Of a stretch of 64,000 nucleotides of DNA, positions 25,201 through 33,008 are shown in pieces (positions within the stretch are counted from its first letter, which is position 1; every line of letters begins with the position of its first letter). The stretch lies in the NCBI RefSeq assembly GCF_014203365.1, contig NZ_JACHIS010000001.1, forward strand, positions 744,001-808,000, given 5' to 3'. The position numbers and the translations under genes were made by a program. Source of the DNA: Actinoalloteichus hymeniacidonis (GTDB lineage Bacteria; Actinomycetota; Actinomycetes; Mycobacteriales; Pseudonocardiaceae). The notes beneath the pieces were generated by a model. It saw only the letters and a program-made list of their open reading frames with translations. It did no database searches and was not told where the DNA came from.

Positions 25201-25533
25201 GCCACACCTCCGCCTGCGCGGAGCGGACCACGGCGTGTCAGACGTCGGACTCAGCGGACGCGGCTCACCTCCGCCTGCGCGGAGCGGACGACGAATCCGC
25301 CGACGAGTGCATCAACTGCGGTGGCTCACCTCCGCCTGCGCGGAGCGGACGCCACGAAATCCCGCGCACAACGCGCCAGGGACGGCTCACCTCCGCCTGC
25401 GCGGGGCGGACGATCCGGGGTACATCCGGAAAGGAATCGCGAGCGGCTCACCTCCGCCTGCGCGGAGCGGACCGGACCGACCCCACGAAACCGCACTAGC
25501 CCCATGGCTCACCTCCGCCTGCGCGGAGCGGAC
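25201..25533 (-). CRISPR. CRISPR array 1, type I-E-like (6 repeats, 5 spacers)
   Basis: Six 28-bp repeats start at 25201, 25262, 25323, 25384, 25445 and 25506, with 33-bp spacers and an exact 61-bp period. Read on the minus strand the repeat holds the hairpin CTCCGC-GCAG-GCGGAG and ends GAGCC, the architecture of type I-E repeats. The copy at 25201 is degenerate at its outer end, marking the oldest (trailer) end, and the copy at 25384 has one base change. The leader is on the right. No cas genes are in the window. Confidence 0.95.
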
Positions 25534-25682
25534 CCTTCGCGACCTGCGGCTTCAGAAGGCCGTTATCTGTTCTTGACCTTCTGATTTCACTGTCTGGGTC
25601 GGCGCCATCTCAGCAGCCCCTTGCCACGGATGCCGTTGATTTTGAGTTGTGGTGCGGTGTTCACCGTAGCCTGCCCACCCGC
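25534..25682 (-). promoter_or_regulatory. Leader of CRISPR array 1
   Basis: The first ~47 bp are nearly identical to the flank of array 2, and further shared blocks (GCGCCATCTCAGC-like, CACCGTAGCCTGC) continue for about 150 bp. On the minus strand AGATAACG could serve as a -10 for pre-crRNA transcription into the array. Confidence 0.75.
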
Positions 25683-25745
25683 GCACGGAGATCGGCCGTG
25701 TCGGCTCGGCACGGGAACAAGCCGCCCCGAACCGACACCGTCGTC

Positions 25746-26540
25746 TTACACCCGCGCGCCGCCATCGACGCGGAGCACTGCACCGGTCACATAGGAAGCG
25801 CGGTTGCTGAGTAGCCAGGCTGCCGCCTCGGCGACCTCGTCCGGCTGGGCGGCGCGGCCCAAGGGGGTCTGGGCGTTGAGCTGGTCGACGATGCCCGGGG
25901 TGTTCTCCTCCCAGCCCTTGATCATCTCGGTGAGCGTCGTGCCCGGAGCGACGGCGTTGACCCGGATGCCTTCGGGTCCATAGGTGACGGCGGCCGATTC
26001 GGTCAGGCTGTTGACGGCCCGCTTCATCGCGCCGTAGGCGGGAAACACCGAGTTGCTGCCGTGGCTGCCGATGCTGGAGACGTTGACGATCGCCCCTGAG
26101 CCGGCCGTCGCGCGGATCGCGGCGACCTGGGCCGACATCGCCAGCCACACGCCCCGCAGGTTGACGGTGTACACGTGGTCGAAATCGGCTTCCGCCATCT
26201 GATCCAACGGGCCGGGTGGCAGTCCGATGGCGCCGTTGTTGAAGGCGAGGTCGAGTCTTCCGAAGTGCTCCACGGTCTGACCGACGGCGTGGCGCACACT
26301 GTCCGCTTCGGACAGATCGCAGACCACGTAATCGGCTCGGCCGCCCGCCGCCCGGATCTCCTCGGTCACGGCGGCGAGCTGGCTCTCGGTCCGCGCCGCG
26401 AGCAGCACCGCCGCGCCTTCTTTGGCGAACAGGCGTGCCGCCGCCGCGCCGATGCCCCGGCCCGCGCCGGAGACGAAGGCGACCTTGTCCGCGAGCAGAC
26501 CGGCTGAGGGCGTGATGTCGATGTTCGATGTGGTGGTCAT
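25746..26540 (-). CDS. Short-chain dehydrogenase/reductase (SDR)
   Basis: A 264-residue classical SDR starting MTTTSNIDITPSAGLLADK. It has the coenzyme motif FVSGAGRGIGAAAA, the NNGAIG segment, a catalytic Ser in VNVSSIGSHG, and YGAMKRAV giving the YxxxK dyad. ATG 26540 removes a long upstream frame that is not protein-like. It is divergent from an XRE-type regulator with a 21-bp palindrome between, a common actinobacterial pair in which the regulator represses the SDR. Substrate unknown. The pair is enclosed by the two CRISPR arrays. Confidence 0.9.
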   Translation of the reverse strand: MTTTSNIDITPSAGLLADKVAFVSGAGRGIGAAAARLFAKEGAAVLLAARTESQLAAVTEEIRAAGGRADYVVCDLSEADSVRHAVGQTVEHFGRLDLAFNNGAIGLPPGPLDQMAEADFDHVYTVNLRGVWLAMSAQVAAIRATAGSGAIVNVSSIGSHGSNSVFPAYGAMKRAVNSLTESAAVTYGPEGIRVNAVAPGTTLTEMIKGWEENTPGIVDQLNAQTPLGRAAQPDEVAEAAAWLLSNRASYVTGAVLRVDGGARV

Positions 26541-26573
26541 GGTTTCGAGCTTGTGCCGGGTGCCGGCGCGTAA

Positions 26574-26594
26574 CCAGACATCGGTGATACCTGG
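26574..26594. promoter_or_regulatory. 21-bp palindrome between SDR and regulator
   Basis: The sequence has the form CCAG-NN-ATC-NNN-GAT-NN-CTGG, a dyad symmetric over 14 positions. It is a good candidate operator for the divergently encoded helix-turn-helix regulator. Confidence 0.5.
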
Positions 26595-26627
26595 CTGAGC
26601 CGCCGAACCCGCACGCACACTGGCCTG

Positions 26628-27470
26628 GTGGACCGACAAGAGCTGGCCGCCTTCCTCCGCAGCCGACGCGAACGCATCACCGCCGCCGACGTGGGACTTC
26701 CCGCCGGAACCCGCCGCCGCACACCGGGACTCCGGCGCGAGGAAGTCGCCCAGCTCGCGTTCATCTCGACCGAGTACTACACGCGGATGGAACAGGCCAA
26801 CGCGCCGCGCCCCTCCGGCGAGGTGCTGGCCGGTGTCGCCCGCGCGCTGCGCCTGTCGGATTCGGAACGCGACCACCTGCACCGGCTCGCGGGCGCCCCG
26901 CTCGGACCACGTACCGGGCCGACGCGGGAGGTTCGGCAGAGCATCCGTGACCTGCTGGATCGGCTGCCCAATGCTGCCGGGATCGTGCTGTCCGCCACCT
27001 ACGAGGTCCTTGCCTGGAACGCGCTCGCCGCCGCCCTGATGGAGGACTTCTCCGCCCTGGCGCCCCGCGACCGCAACCTGATCCGCTGGGTCTTCCTCCG
27101 TCCGGACGCCGGTGCGTATGGCCTGTCGGACGTCCAGGAATTCGCGCTGGCCGCTACCCGACGACTGCGCGCCACCTCGGCCCGCTACCCCGACGACCCG
27201 CAGATCCACGAACTCGTCGCCGAACTCCTCGCGGGCAGCGCGGAGTTCGCCCGACTCTGGGAATCCCACGACGTCTGCACCGCACCCGCGCTCAAGAAGA
27301 CCTTCCACCACCCGCTGGTGGGCGCGATCACCGTGGACTGCGACGGCTTCGACATCACCGACACCGACCAACAGGTCGTGCTCTACACCGCAGCCCCCGG
27401 CTCATCCTCGGACGAAGCGCTGCGCCTGCTGTCGGTCATCGGCACCCAGCGGATGGACGTGCCGGGCTGA
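26628..27470 (+). CDS. XRE-family regulator with MmyB-like ligand-binding domain
   Basis: A 280-residue regulator starting at GTG 26628, MDRQELAAFLRSRRERI. The DNA-binding part has the family signature RRRTPGLRREEVAQLAFISTEYYTRMEQ. The C-terminal two thirds (GIVLSATYEVLAWNALAAALMEDFSAL...HPLVGAITVDCDGFDI...VVLYTAAPGS) are the MmyB-like PAS-type ligand domain thought to bind fatty acids or similar. It is divergent from the SDR and most likely controls it. It ends 65 bp before the second CRISPR array. Confidence 0.9.
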   Translation: MDRQELAAFLRSRRERITAADVGLPAGTRRRTPGLRREEVAQLAFISTEYYTRMEQANAPRPSGEVLAGVARALRLSDSERDHLHRLAGAPLGPRTGPTREVRQSIRDLLDRLPNAAGIVLSATYEVLAWNALAAALMEDFSALAPRDRNLIRWVFLRPDAGAYGLSDVQEFALAATRRLRATSARYPDDPQIHELVAELLAGSAEFARLWESHDVCTAPALKKTFHHPLVGAITVDCDGFDITDTDQQVVLYTAAPGSSSDEALRLLSVIGTQRMDVPG

Positions 27471-27535
27471 CATCGAGGTGGTGTGCTTCCGGTCTCGCGG
27501 ACCGGAACTGCGGTGGAAACAACGACAAGGACGGC

Positions 27536-27929
27536 GGCTCACCTCCGCCTGCGCGGAGCGGACTCGTCCAAGGTCGACCAGATCGAAGCGGGGAACGGCT
27601 CACCTCCGCCTGCGCGGAGCGGACGCGCACCGAGTCACCTATATGACCTGGAAGGACGGCTCACCTCCGCCTGCGCGGAGCGGACAGTGGATCTCGCAGG
27701 GTGATGGTCGACGGCGAGGGCTCACCTCCGCCTGCGCGGAGCGGACCCCGTGCCGGGGCACCGGCGGCCCCCTGCCCGGGGCTCACCTCCGCCTGCGCGG
27801 AGCGGACGGATTAGGTCCCATGGACTTGGGCGCAAGCAACGGCTCACCTCCGCCTGCGCGGAGCGGACCAGGTCGACCCCACGAAGAAGGGCGCGTGGGC
27901 GGGCTCACCTCCGCCTGCGCGGAGCGGAC
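27536..27929 (-). CRISPR. CRISPR array 2, type I-E-like (7 repeats, 6 spacers)
   Basis: Seven identical 28-bp repeats start at 27536, 27597, 27658, 27719, 27780, 27841 and 27902, with 33-bp spacers and a strict 61-bp period. The repeat equals the consensus of array 1. Unlike array 1, the trailer-end copy is intact. The leader is on the right, so transcription is leftward on the minus strand. Several spacers read like coding DNA, as expected for phage or plasmid targets, but no targets can be named here. Confidence 0.96.
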
Positions 27930-28078
27930 CCTTTCGCGACCTGCGGTTTCAGAAGGCCGTTATCTGTTCTTGACCTGGTGATTCCGTTGCTCGGGTCGAC
28001 GCCATCTCAGCTTTTCCCTGCCATCGATGTCGGTGCGTATTCAGTTCAGCTTGTACGTGATCACCGTAGCCTGCGCCT
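27930..28078 (-). promoter_or_regulatory. Leader of CRISPR array 2
   Basis: Matches the array 1 leader almost base for base over the first ~47 bp and in blocks to about 150 bp (GCCATCTCAGC, CACCGTAGCCTGC), so the two arrays share a duplicated leader and should be read by the same adaptation and processing machinery. Confidence 0.75.
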
Positions 28079-28169
28079 CGCCAGGCTGGGCACCGAGCAA
28101 CGAGAAAAGCACGCGAACCGCCGCTGAGAAATCGGCGACGGCCCGCGTGCCCACAACCTCAATCCCTGA

Positions 28170-30140
28170 CTAACGCCGAACCTGGTCGCCGTTCATCAGG
28201 ATCGTCGGCTCATCGGGGACGCGGTGTTCGCGCACCGTCGGCGGTTCCTCGCGGGCCCGTTCGAAGTGGATCTGGCCGTCCACCAGCGGCACGTCGACGC
28301 TGGTCCCGCGCAGGCCGACCGTGAGGGCGGGTGTGCCGCCGGGGTTTCGGAGGTAGCGGGAGTCGCTGCCGCCGATGATCAGCGCGAGCTGATGGCCTTC
28401 GGGCACCACGTGGTCGGTGGTGGAGAGCCGGAAGGTGACGTCATAGCTCTGACCGGGCTCCAGCGGCTCGCCCTCGGTGGGGGAGGAGTGATTGGCGATG
28501 TCCGCCCAGCCTCGGGCGAAGATCTCCAGATCCACCTCGGCGGTGGTGGTCTCGGTGTCGCGGTAGCAGGCGCTGTCGAAGGATGTGCTCTCGCCCCAGC
28601 ATGACCTGCTGGTCAGGGTGCGGATGCCTTCGCCGCTGCCCAGATAGTCGCGGGTGGTGTTGGGGCCGTAGTCGACCAGGGTCGCCGTCAGGTGTCCGAC
28701 CGGCAGCGAGGAGGACACCGACACGGTCACCTCGCCCGTGCCCGCAATCCGGGCATCGTGGCGTAGCGGCGGGGTGTAGAAGAGCAGCCGGTCGTCGGCG
28801 GGTTGATCGGGGGACTCGGCCCAGGCGAACTGGTTGCCGCCCGCGCCGCGCTCGATCGACTGTGTCTCATCCGGTGGTTGCGAGTGCCTGCCGAGATGTC
28901 CGAGGCCATCGGTGCTGCTGGGGCGCGGGTTCAACTCGACATTCCTGGTGGAGGCGGGCGGCCACACCGGCTCGTCGGCCCAGACATCCGGCGCGCGCTC
29001 GATGGTGGCGGCGGGTTCGGTGTCGATGCCGTTGGGCACCTCCAGCAACCAGCGGTCGAACCAGCGGTGCAGGGTGTCGACCCACTCCTCGCGCCTGAAG
29101 TCGAAGGGATCGACGTGACCGGCTTGGGTCAGCCAGACCTTGCGCGGCACGTCGTGCTCCGCCAACGCCTCCCACCAGCGCCCGAAGTGGATCATCTTGA
29201 CGTTCAGATCGCCGAGGCCGTGCACGGCCAGGACGCTGGCCTGCACGTTGGCGGCGTCCTTGGTGTGGTCGCGTTCCTCCCACAACTCGGTCCAGTCACC
29301 GTTCGTCGGCGCACCCGCGTCGAGTGCGGCCTTGGCGTGGCCGCAGTCCGCTCGGCCGCCCTGCTCCACCGTCCTGGCCAGCCCGGACGGCGAATTGCGG
29401 AACGCCGCGCCGTCCGAGCCGTAGTAGTCGTACCAGGAACTGATCGCGCCGATCGGCACGATCGTCTTCAGGCCGGGGGTGCCGGTGGCGGCGACGCCGT
29501 TGGCGATGGTGCCGTCGTAGGACTTGCCGATCATGCCGACCGCGCCGGTCGACCACTCGGCCGAGGCCTGGTCATCGCCGGTCGGCGACGTGTAGCCGGT
29601 GGCGGCGCCGTTCAGCCACTCCACGACGGCGGTCGCCGAGGTGACATCGGACGGGCCGCCCACGTCGACACAGCCTTCGCTGCGGTTGGTGCCCGCCAGG
29701 TCGACCAGCACGGTCGCATAGCCGCGCGGCACGAAATAGTTGTCGTAGAAGAGGGGGAAGCCTTCCGGACGGCCAGCCTCGTCGTAGGTCTTGAGCTGGC
29801 TCTCGTTGCCCCGGCCACAGCAGGAGTAATAGGGGCTGGCATCCATGATCACCGGCACCTGCTCGCCTGCGGCGGCGGGCTCACTGGGCCGGATGATGTC
29901 GGCGGCGACCCGGTCTGAGACCCCATCCCGGTCCCCGTCCAAGCCGATATCCACCCACACCGTCTCGCGGATCGCGTCGGCGTAGGAGTGAATCGGGGCG
30001 CTCACCCCGTTCTCCAGGCTGAACGCGGCGTCGGCGGACGTCGGTTCCTCGCTCGCCACGGCGGGCAGGGCCGTCCCGGCGAGCAGGACACCGGCCAGCG
30101 GTAATGCGAGTAATCGTCTTGTCGGTTCTTTCGTCGGCAT
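28170..30140 (-). CDS. Secreted Xaa-Pro dipeptidyl-peptidase / CocE-family hydrolase
   Basis: A 656-residue protein with a Sec signal peptide (RRLLALPLAGVLLAGTALPAVAS) and an S15/CocE catalytic domain. The nucleophile elbow is GKSYDGT (S207), ASVLAVHGLGDLNV carries the acid region and TQAGHVDPF the catalytic His. The C-terminal ~200 residues are the jelly-roll X-Pro domain (STDHVVPEGHQLALIIGGSD). An LDGDRDGVSDR segment near residue 67 resembles a Ca-binding loop. It would release X-Pro dipeptides or cleave esters outside the cell. It is transcribed towards the CRISPR leader. Confidence 0.88.
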   Translation of the reverse strand: MPTKEPTRRLLALPLAGVLLAGTALPAVASEEPTSADAAFSLENGVSAPIHSYADAIRETVWVDIGLDGDRDGVSDRVAADIIRPSEPAAAGEQVPVIMDASPYYSCCGRGNESQLKTYDEAGRPEGFPLFYDNYFVPRGYATVLVDLAGTNRSEGCVDVGGPSDVTSATAVVEWLNGAATGYTSPTGDDQASAEWSTGAVGMIGKSYDGTIANGVAATGTPGLKTIVPIGAISSWYDYYGSDGAAFRNSPSGLARTVEQGGRADCGHAKAALDAGAPTNGDWTELWEERDHTKDAANVQASVLAVHGLGDLNVKMIHFGRWWEALAEHDVPRKVWLTQAGHVDPFDFRREEWVDTLHRWFDRWLLEVPNGIDTEPAATIERAPDVWADEPVWPPASTRNVELNPRPSSTDGLGHLGRHSQPPDETQSIERGAGGNQFAWAESPDQPADDRLLFYTPPLRHDARIAGTGEVTVSVSSSLPVGHLTATLVDYGPNTTRDYLGSGEGIRTLTSRSCWGESTSFDSACYRDTETTTAEVDLEIFARGWADIANHSSPTEGEPLEPGQSYDVTFRLSTTDHVVPEGHQLALIIGGSDSRYLRNPGGTPALTVGLRGTSVDVPLVDGQIHFERAREEPPTVREHRVPDEPTILMNGDQVRR

Positions 30141-30718
30141 GGACGCCCTCCTGGGGACACGGCAAGGTCGTTTGTCACGCTAACTGTCCGAATTGCGGAG
30201 CGACAGGTCCATTCGTTGCCGGTACATGACATCTCCATCACCGCTGGTGACGGCGCCCGAGTGATGTCACGGGTGGTGATCGTGGGGCAGGTGGACAGCC
30301 TCCGCTGAGGGCGTTCCTGCCTGCTCGCTTTCGCCGCCCACCAGCCTCGACGAATGTCACCCTGGGTGTGCAAGCGACGCGGCTCCGTGCCTGGGGGCGG
30401 CTCCTTAATTTTGTCGATCAGGTGCGAGGCGCTCCGAGGTCTGGCCGTTGTGGGCGGCGGTCTGGCGGGGAGTGGTGACGCTGCGTCGAGGTTTTACGCG
30501 CCGGTTTGTGCCTGGTGGCGGTGCGGGTCACATCTGGTGGTGGCGTTGGGTGAGCGGCGCTTAGGTTGGCCTTGTACGTCACGCCGGGTCACCCCGAAAG
30601 ACACGCGAGATGCCCGCCCTCGATTCAAGAGTGGTGGTGGCTGGTTGGTCGTTCCTTCGACCGGCCGATGTGACCGGGCCGTTGATTCTCTCTTCCCCCG
30701 AGTCTCATTGGAGTTCTT
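30141..30718. other. Long intergenic region before the M23 peptidase
   Basis: 578 bp with no convincing gene. It carries the promoter of the leftward peptidase and probably a long 5' leader for the rightward M23 gene. A 9-bp hairpin (30643-30651 with 30658-30666) lies ~50 bp before the M23 start, and a TAGGTT hexamer at 30562 is a possible -10. Long leaders of wall hydrolases often hold a c-di-AMP (ydaO) riboswitch, but I could not find its conserved blocks. Confidence 0.4.
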
Positions 30719-31405
30719 TTGACGCTGCGTACCCGTAACCCGTTTCTTCGTCGTCGTGCCGGTAAGGCCGTGATCGCCACCGCGTTGGCCGGTGCCTCCC
30801 TGCTGGGCGGCCAGCCGCTGCTCGCGGGAGCCTCCGAGGCCCCCGCACCGACGGAGCAGGGTGTCGAGGTCAGCGCCGAGCAGGACGCCGGTGCGGCGAT
30901 GGCCCCGCTGTACAACGACGTCGCCCCCACGCTGCAGTTCCACACCCTCGCGGGTGAGGCCCAGGCCCATTCCGCCCGGGTCGCCGAGCAGGCGGCTGCG
31001 GAGGCGGAGGCCAACCGTCCGGAGTTCGTCAAGCCCGCCGAGGGCACCTTCACCTCCGGCTACGGCGCCCGGTGGGGTACCAACCACTTCGGTATCGACA
31101 TCGCCGGCCCGATCGGCACCCCCGTGGTCTCGGCCACCGATGGCACGGTGATCAACGCCGGTCCGGCCACCGGCTTCGGCCAGTGGGTCCGCGTCCAGGC
31201 CCCCGACGGCACGATCACCACCTACGGCCACGTCGAGACCTTCACCGCGAGTGTGGGTGAGCAGGTCAAGGCCGGGGATCAGATCGCCACGATCGGTAAC
31301 CGTGGCCAGTCCACCGGCCCGCACCTGCACTTCGAGGTCAACGTCGGCGGCCAGAAGCTCGACCCCCAGCCGTGGCTGGCCGAGCGCGGCATCACCGTCC
31401 AGTAA
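30719..31405 (+). CDS. Secreted M23-family peptidoglycan endopeptidase
   Basis: A 228-residue protein. The TTG at 30719 has GGAG five bases upstream. The N-terminus is a signal peptide (RRRAGKAVIATALAGASLLGGQPLLAGAS), then a helical segment of ~60 residues and a LytM/M23 domain with the zinc ligands NHFGIDIA (HxxxD) and HLHFEVN, plus the YGHVETF strand. Such enzymes cut cross-links or glycines in peptidoglycan during growth. It is monocistronic, closed by a perfect 13-bp terminator hairpin. Confidence 0.93.
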   Translation: MTLRTRNPFLRRRAGKAVIATALAGASLLGGQPLLAGASEAPAPTEQGVEVSAEQDAGAAMAPLYNDVAPTLQFHTLAGEAQAHSARVAEQAAAEAEANRPEFVKPAEGTFTSGYGARWGTNHFGIDIAGPIGTPVVSATDGTVINAGPATGFGQWVRVQAPDGTITTYGHVETFTASVGEQVKAGDQIATIGNRGQSTGPHLHFEVNVGGQKLDPQPWLAERGITVQ

Positions 31406-31430
31406 GACACCGAGCAACAGCAACACCCGA

Positions 31431-31461
31431 GGCGCCCGCCAGGTACTCCCTGGCGGGCGCC
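31431..31461 (+). terminator. Terminator after the M23 peptidase
   Basis: A perfect 13-bp stem, 31431-31443 with 31449-31461, closed by a 5-base loop and followed by TTCC. Very strong hairpin. Confidence 0.85.
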
Positions 31462-31582
31462 TTCCGTGTGTCCGGACCGATCGGTCGCCCAGGGTGCGGC
31501 AACGGTCCGTCGCCAATTCGCGTGCCGCCGGATGTCAGGTTGCGACATCATGGAATCAACACGCACGGTGAGGAGCGGCGTA

Positions 31583-32323
31583 TTGTCCGTGACGATTGTG
31601 GTCGAACAGCTGCGCCAAGCGCACGCGCTTTTGACCGAGGCGCGAGCGGCCACAGCCAGGGCGGGGCACGAGATCGCGGAAGGCTCGGAGATCTTCGACG
31701 AAGGCACCAGGGGATCGATCTGGCCGCAGGTCGAGCAGATCCGCAGGTTCGGCCGGGCTGCGAGCGACGAGGTCCGATTGGCGTATACCGAGTTAGGTCA
31801 GGCGCAGGACATCATCGACGACTACTGCATGTCGATCGCGGGACACCGAATCGGCGGCCACGCGGGGATCGAAGGGGGCGCGGATTCCACGGCGATCGGA
31901 CCCGGCACCGCCCCGGACGACTCCCAGAGCCGGTACCCGGAATGGATCGCCGAACGCGAACGGGCCGGGGCCGTCATCAACCCGGCGAACGTCGACCGGA
32001 TGAGCCAGCTGCCGGACGGGCGCACGGTGTGGGTAGAGAGGGAGAACGTCAAAGGAGGAGCAGAACACATTCTAGACGACGACCGGGCCGGTCAATTCGC
32101 TCGCGCAGGAGTTCCTGCAGAGCAGATCATGAACCTTCTTTTCGCTGCCCTCGAACGTGGGAAGGTGGTTGGGTACAGTGGTAGAGACCGTCCGGTGTAC
32201 GAAGTGATTTTTGAGGGTGAAAGGCGCCGTTTGGCTATCACGGTTACGCTGGACGGCTTGATCGTCGGAGCGCATCCAATTTCACTCAAGCGAAAATTGC
32301 GCACTCGTGTTTGGAGAGATTGA
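31583..32323 (+). CDS. Polymorphic toxin-like protein (helical N-terminus, RNase-like C-terminus)
   Basis: 246 residues from TTG 31583, which has AGGAG seven bases upstream. The first ~85 residues form a long helical hairpin (VEQLRQAHALLTEARAATARAGHEIAEG...) like the DUF6244/LXG-type delivery modules of type VII substrates. The last ~75 residues (AEHILDDDRAGQFARAGVPAEQIMNLLFAALERGKVVGYS...YEVIFEGERRRLAITVTLDGLIVGAHPIS) have the layout of small BECR-fold toxin RNases, with a lone His at AEHIL. The family is an inference. The immunity-like gene begins at the very next base. GC falls towards the 3' end. Confidence 0.6.
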   Translation: MSVTIVVEQLRQAHALLTEARAATARAGHEIAEGSEIFDEGTRGSIWPQVEQIRRFGRAASDEVRLAYTELGQAQDIIDDYCMSIAGHRIGGHAGIEGGADSTAIGPGTAPDDSQSRYPEWIAERERAGAVINPANVDRMSQLPDGRTVWVERENVKGGAEHILDDDRAGQFARAGVPAEQIMNLLFAALERGKVVGYSGRDRPVYEVIFEGERRRLAITVTLDGLIVGAHPISLKRKLRTRVWRD

Positions 32324-32671
32324 ATGACCCGATCCGTTGTGGTTTCGTTGTTGGTGGGTTGGCAGGAAGACCCCTTCTATTACGACTTCGACGATCCTGA
32401 GGAGTACGGCCACTCGATCGAGGAGGCCGGTGAGCAGCTGCAGTTGCCCCCCGAGCTCGTGCGTGAGCTCGTCATCTGGGATTCCGAGTATCAAGCGACA
32501 TATCGACCGAGTGACTACCGGAATTCAGGGTTCGCGTCAGTCGCCGAAGAAGAGTCCTGGCGGGAGCGGGGCAAGGCGCTTGCCCAACGGATCAAGCAGG
32601 AGTCTCCCGTGGTGGCGAGCGTGGATTACCGTGCGGAAGGCTTGCATCCCAAAGGATGGTGTGTATTTTAG
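32324..32671 (+). CDS. Probable immunity protein for the upstream toxin
   Basis: A 115-residue acidic protein starting MTRSVVVSLLVGWQEDPFYYDFDDPEEYGHSIEEAG. Its ATG directly follows the toxin stop. Small size, acidity and position are what immunity proteins show; no family is recognised. A second, decayed copy of its first half lies 37 bp downstream, which is also typical of immunity genes that accumulate behind polymorphic toxins. Confidence 0.6.
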   Translation: MTRSVVVSLLVGWQEDPFYYDFDDPEEYGHSIEEAGEQLQLPPELVRELVIWDSEYQATYRPSDYRNSGFASVAEEESWRERGKALAQRIKQESPVVASVDYRAEGLHPKGWCVF

Positions 32672-32707
32672 ACCCGTTTCAGTCGAACGTGTTTCGAGGG
32701 GGAGCGC

Positions 32708-32859
32708 GTGGTTGGTGGGCGATGCGAGTCAGTCGCGATTGCGTTATTGGCAGGCTGGCAGGAGCGCCCATTCTATCATGAATTGATGATCCCGAGGAAT
32801 ATGGTCATTCGATAGAAGAAGCTGGCGATCAATTGCAATTTCCAGCCGAGCTGATTTGA
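32708..32859 (+). pseudogene. Frameshifted and truncated second immunity gene
   Basis: From GTG 32708, preceded by GAGGGGGAG, the frame reads ...CESVAIALLAGWQERPFYHE, matching RSVVVSLLVGWQEDPFYYD of the gene just upstream. A single-base deletion near 32784 breaks the frame; restoring it gives FDDPEEYGHSIEEAGDQLQFPAELI, then a TGA where the intact copy continues ELVRELVIWDSEY. The copy is AT-richer than the intact gene and diverged, so it is an old or foreign paralogue rather than a recent duplicate. Confidence 0.75.
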
Positions 32860-33008
32860 TTCCTGGCGGCGGATGCGTGCTTTGAATGTGGGTTAACCGG
32901 AGACAGGACACCGAACGGCTTAGTCGGGACGATCCCCGCCTGGTGTCGGCCCCTGGGGCTAGCGTGCCCGACATCCCGAGCCGATCACCCTGTCGGAGGA
33001 ACGCCAGC

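Noticed and set aside
27112-27981. A 289-codon open frame reading through CRISPR array 2 and similar frames through array 1
   Set aside because: The product is repeats of a Leu-Thr-Ser-Ala-Cys-Ala-Glu-Arg-Thr type pattern created by the CRISPR repeat; the regulator gene and the array explain the DNA fully.
30141-30718. Possible c-di-AMP (ydaO) riboswitch
   Set aside because: Context fits, but I could not find the conserved sequence blocks by eye, so it is not called.
30354-30722. A 122-codon frame before the M23 gene
   Set aside because: No ribosome site, unnatural composition and overlap with the M23 start; better read as leader DNA.
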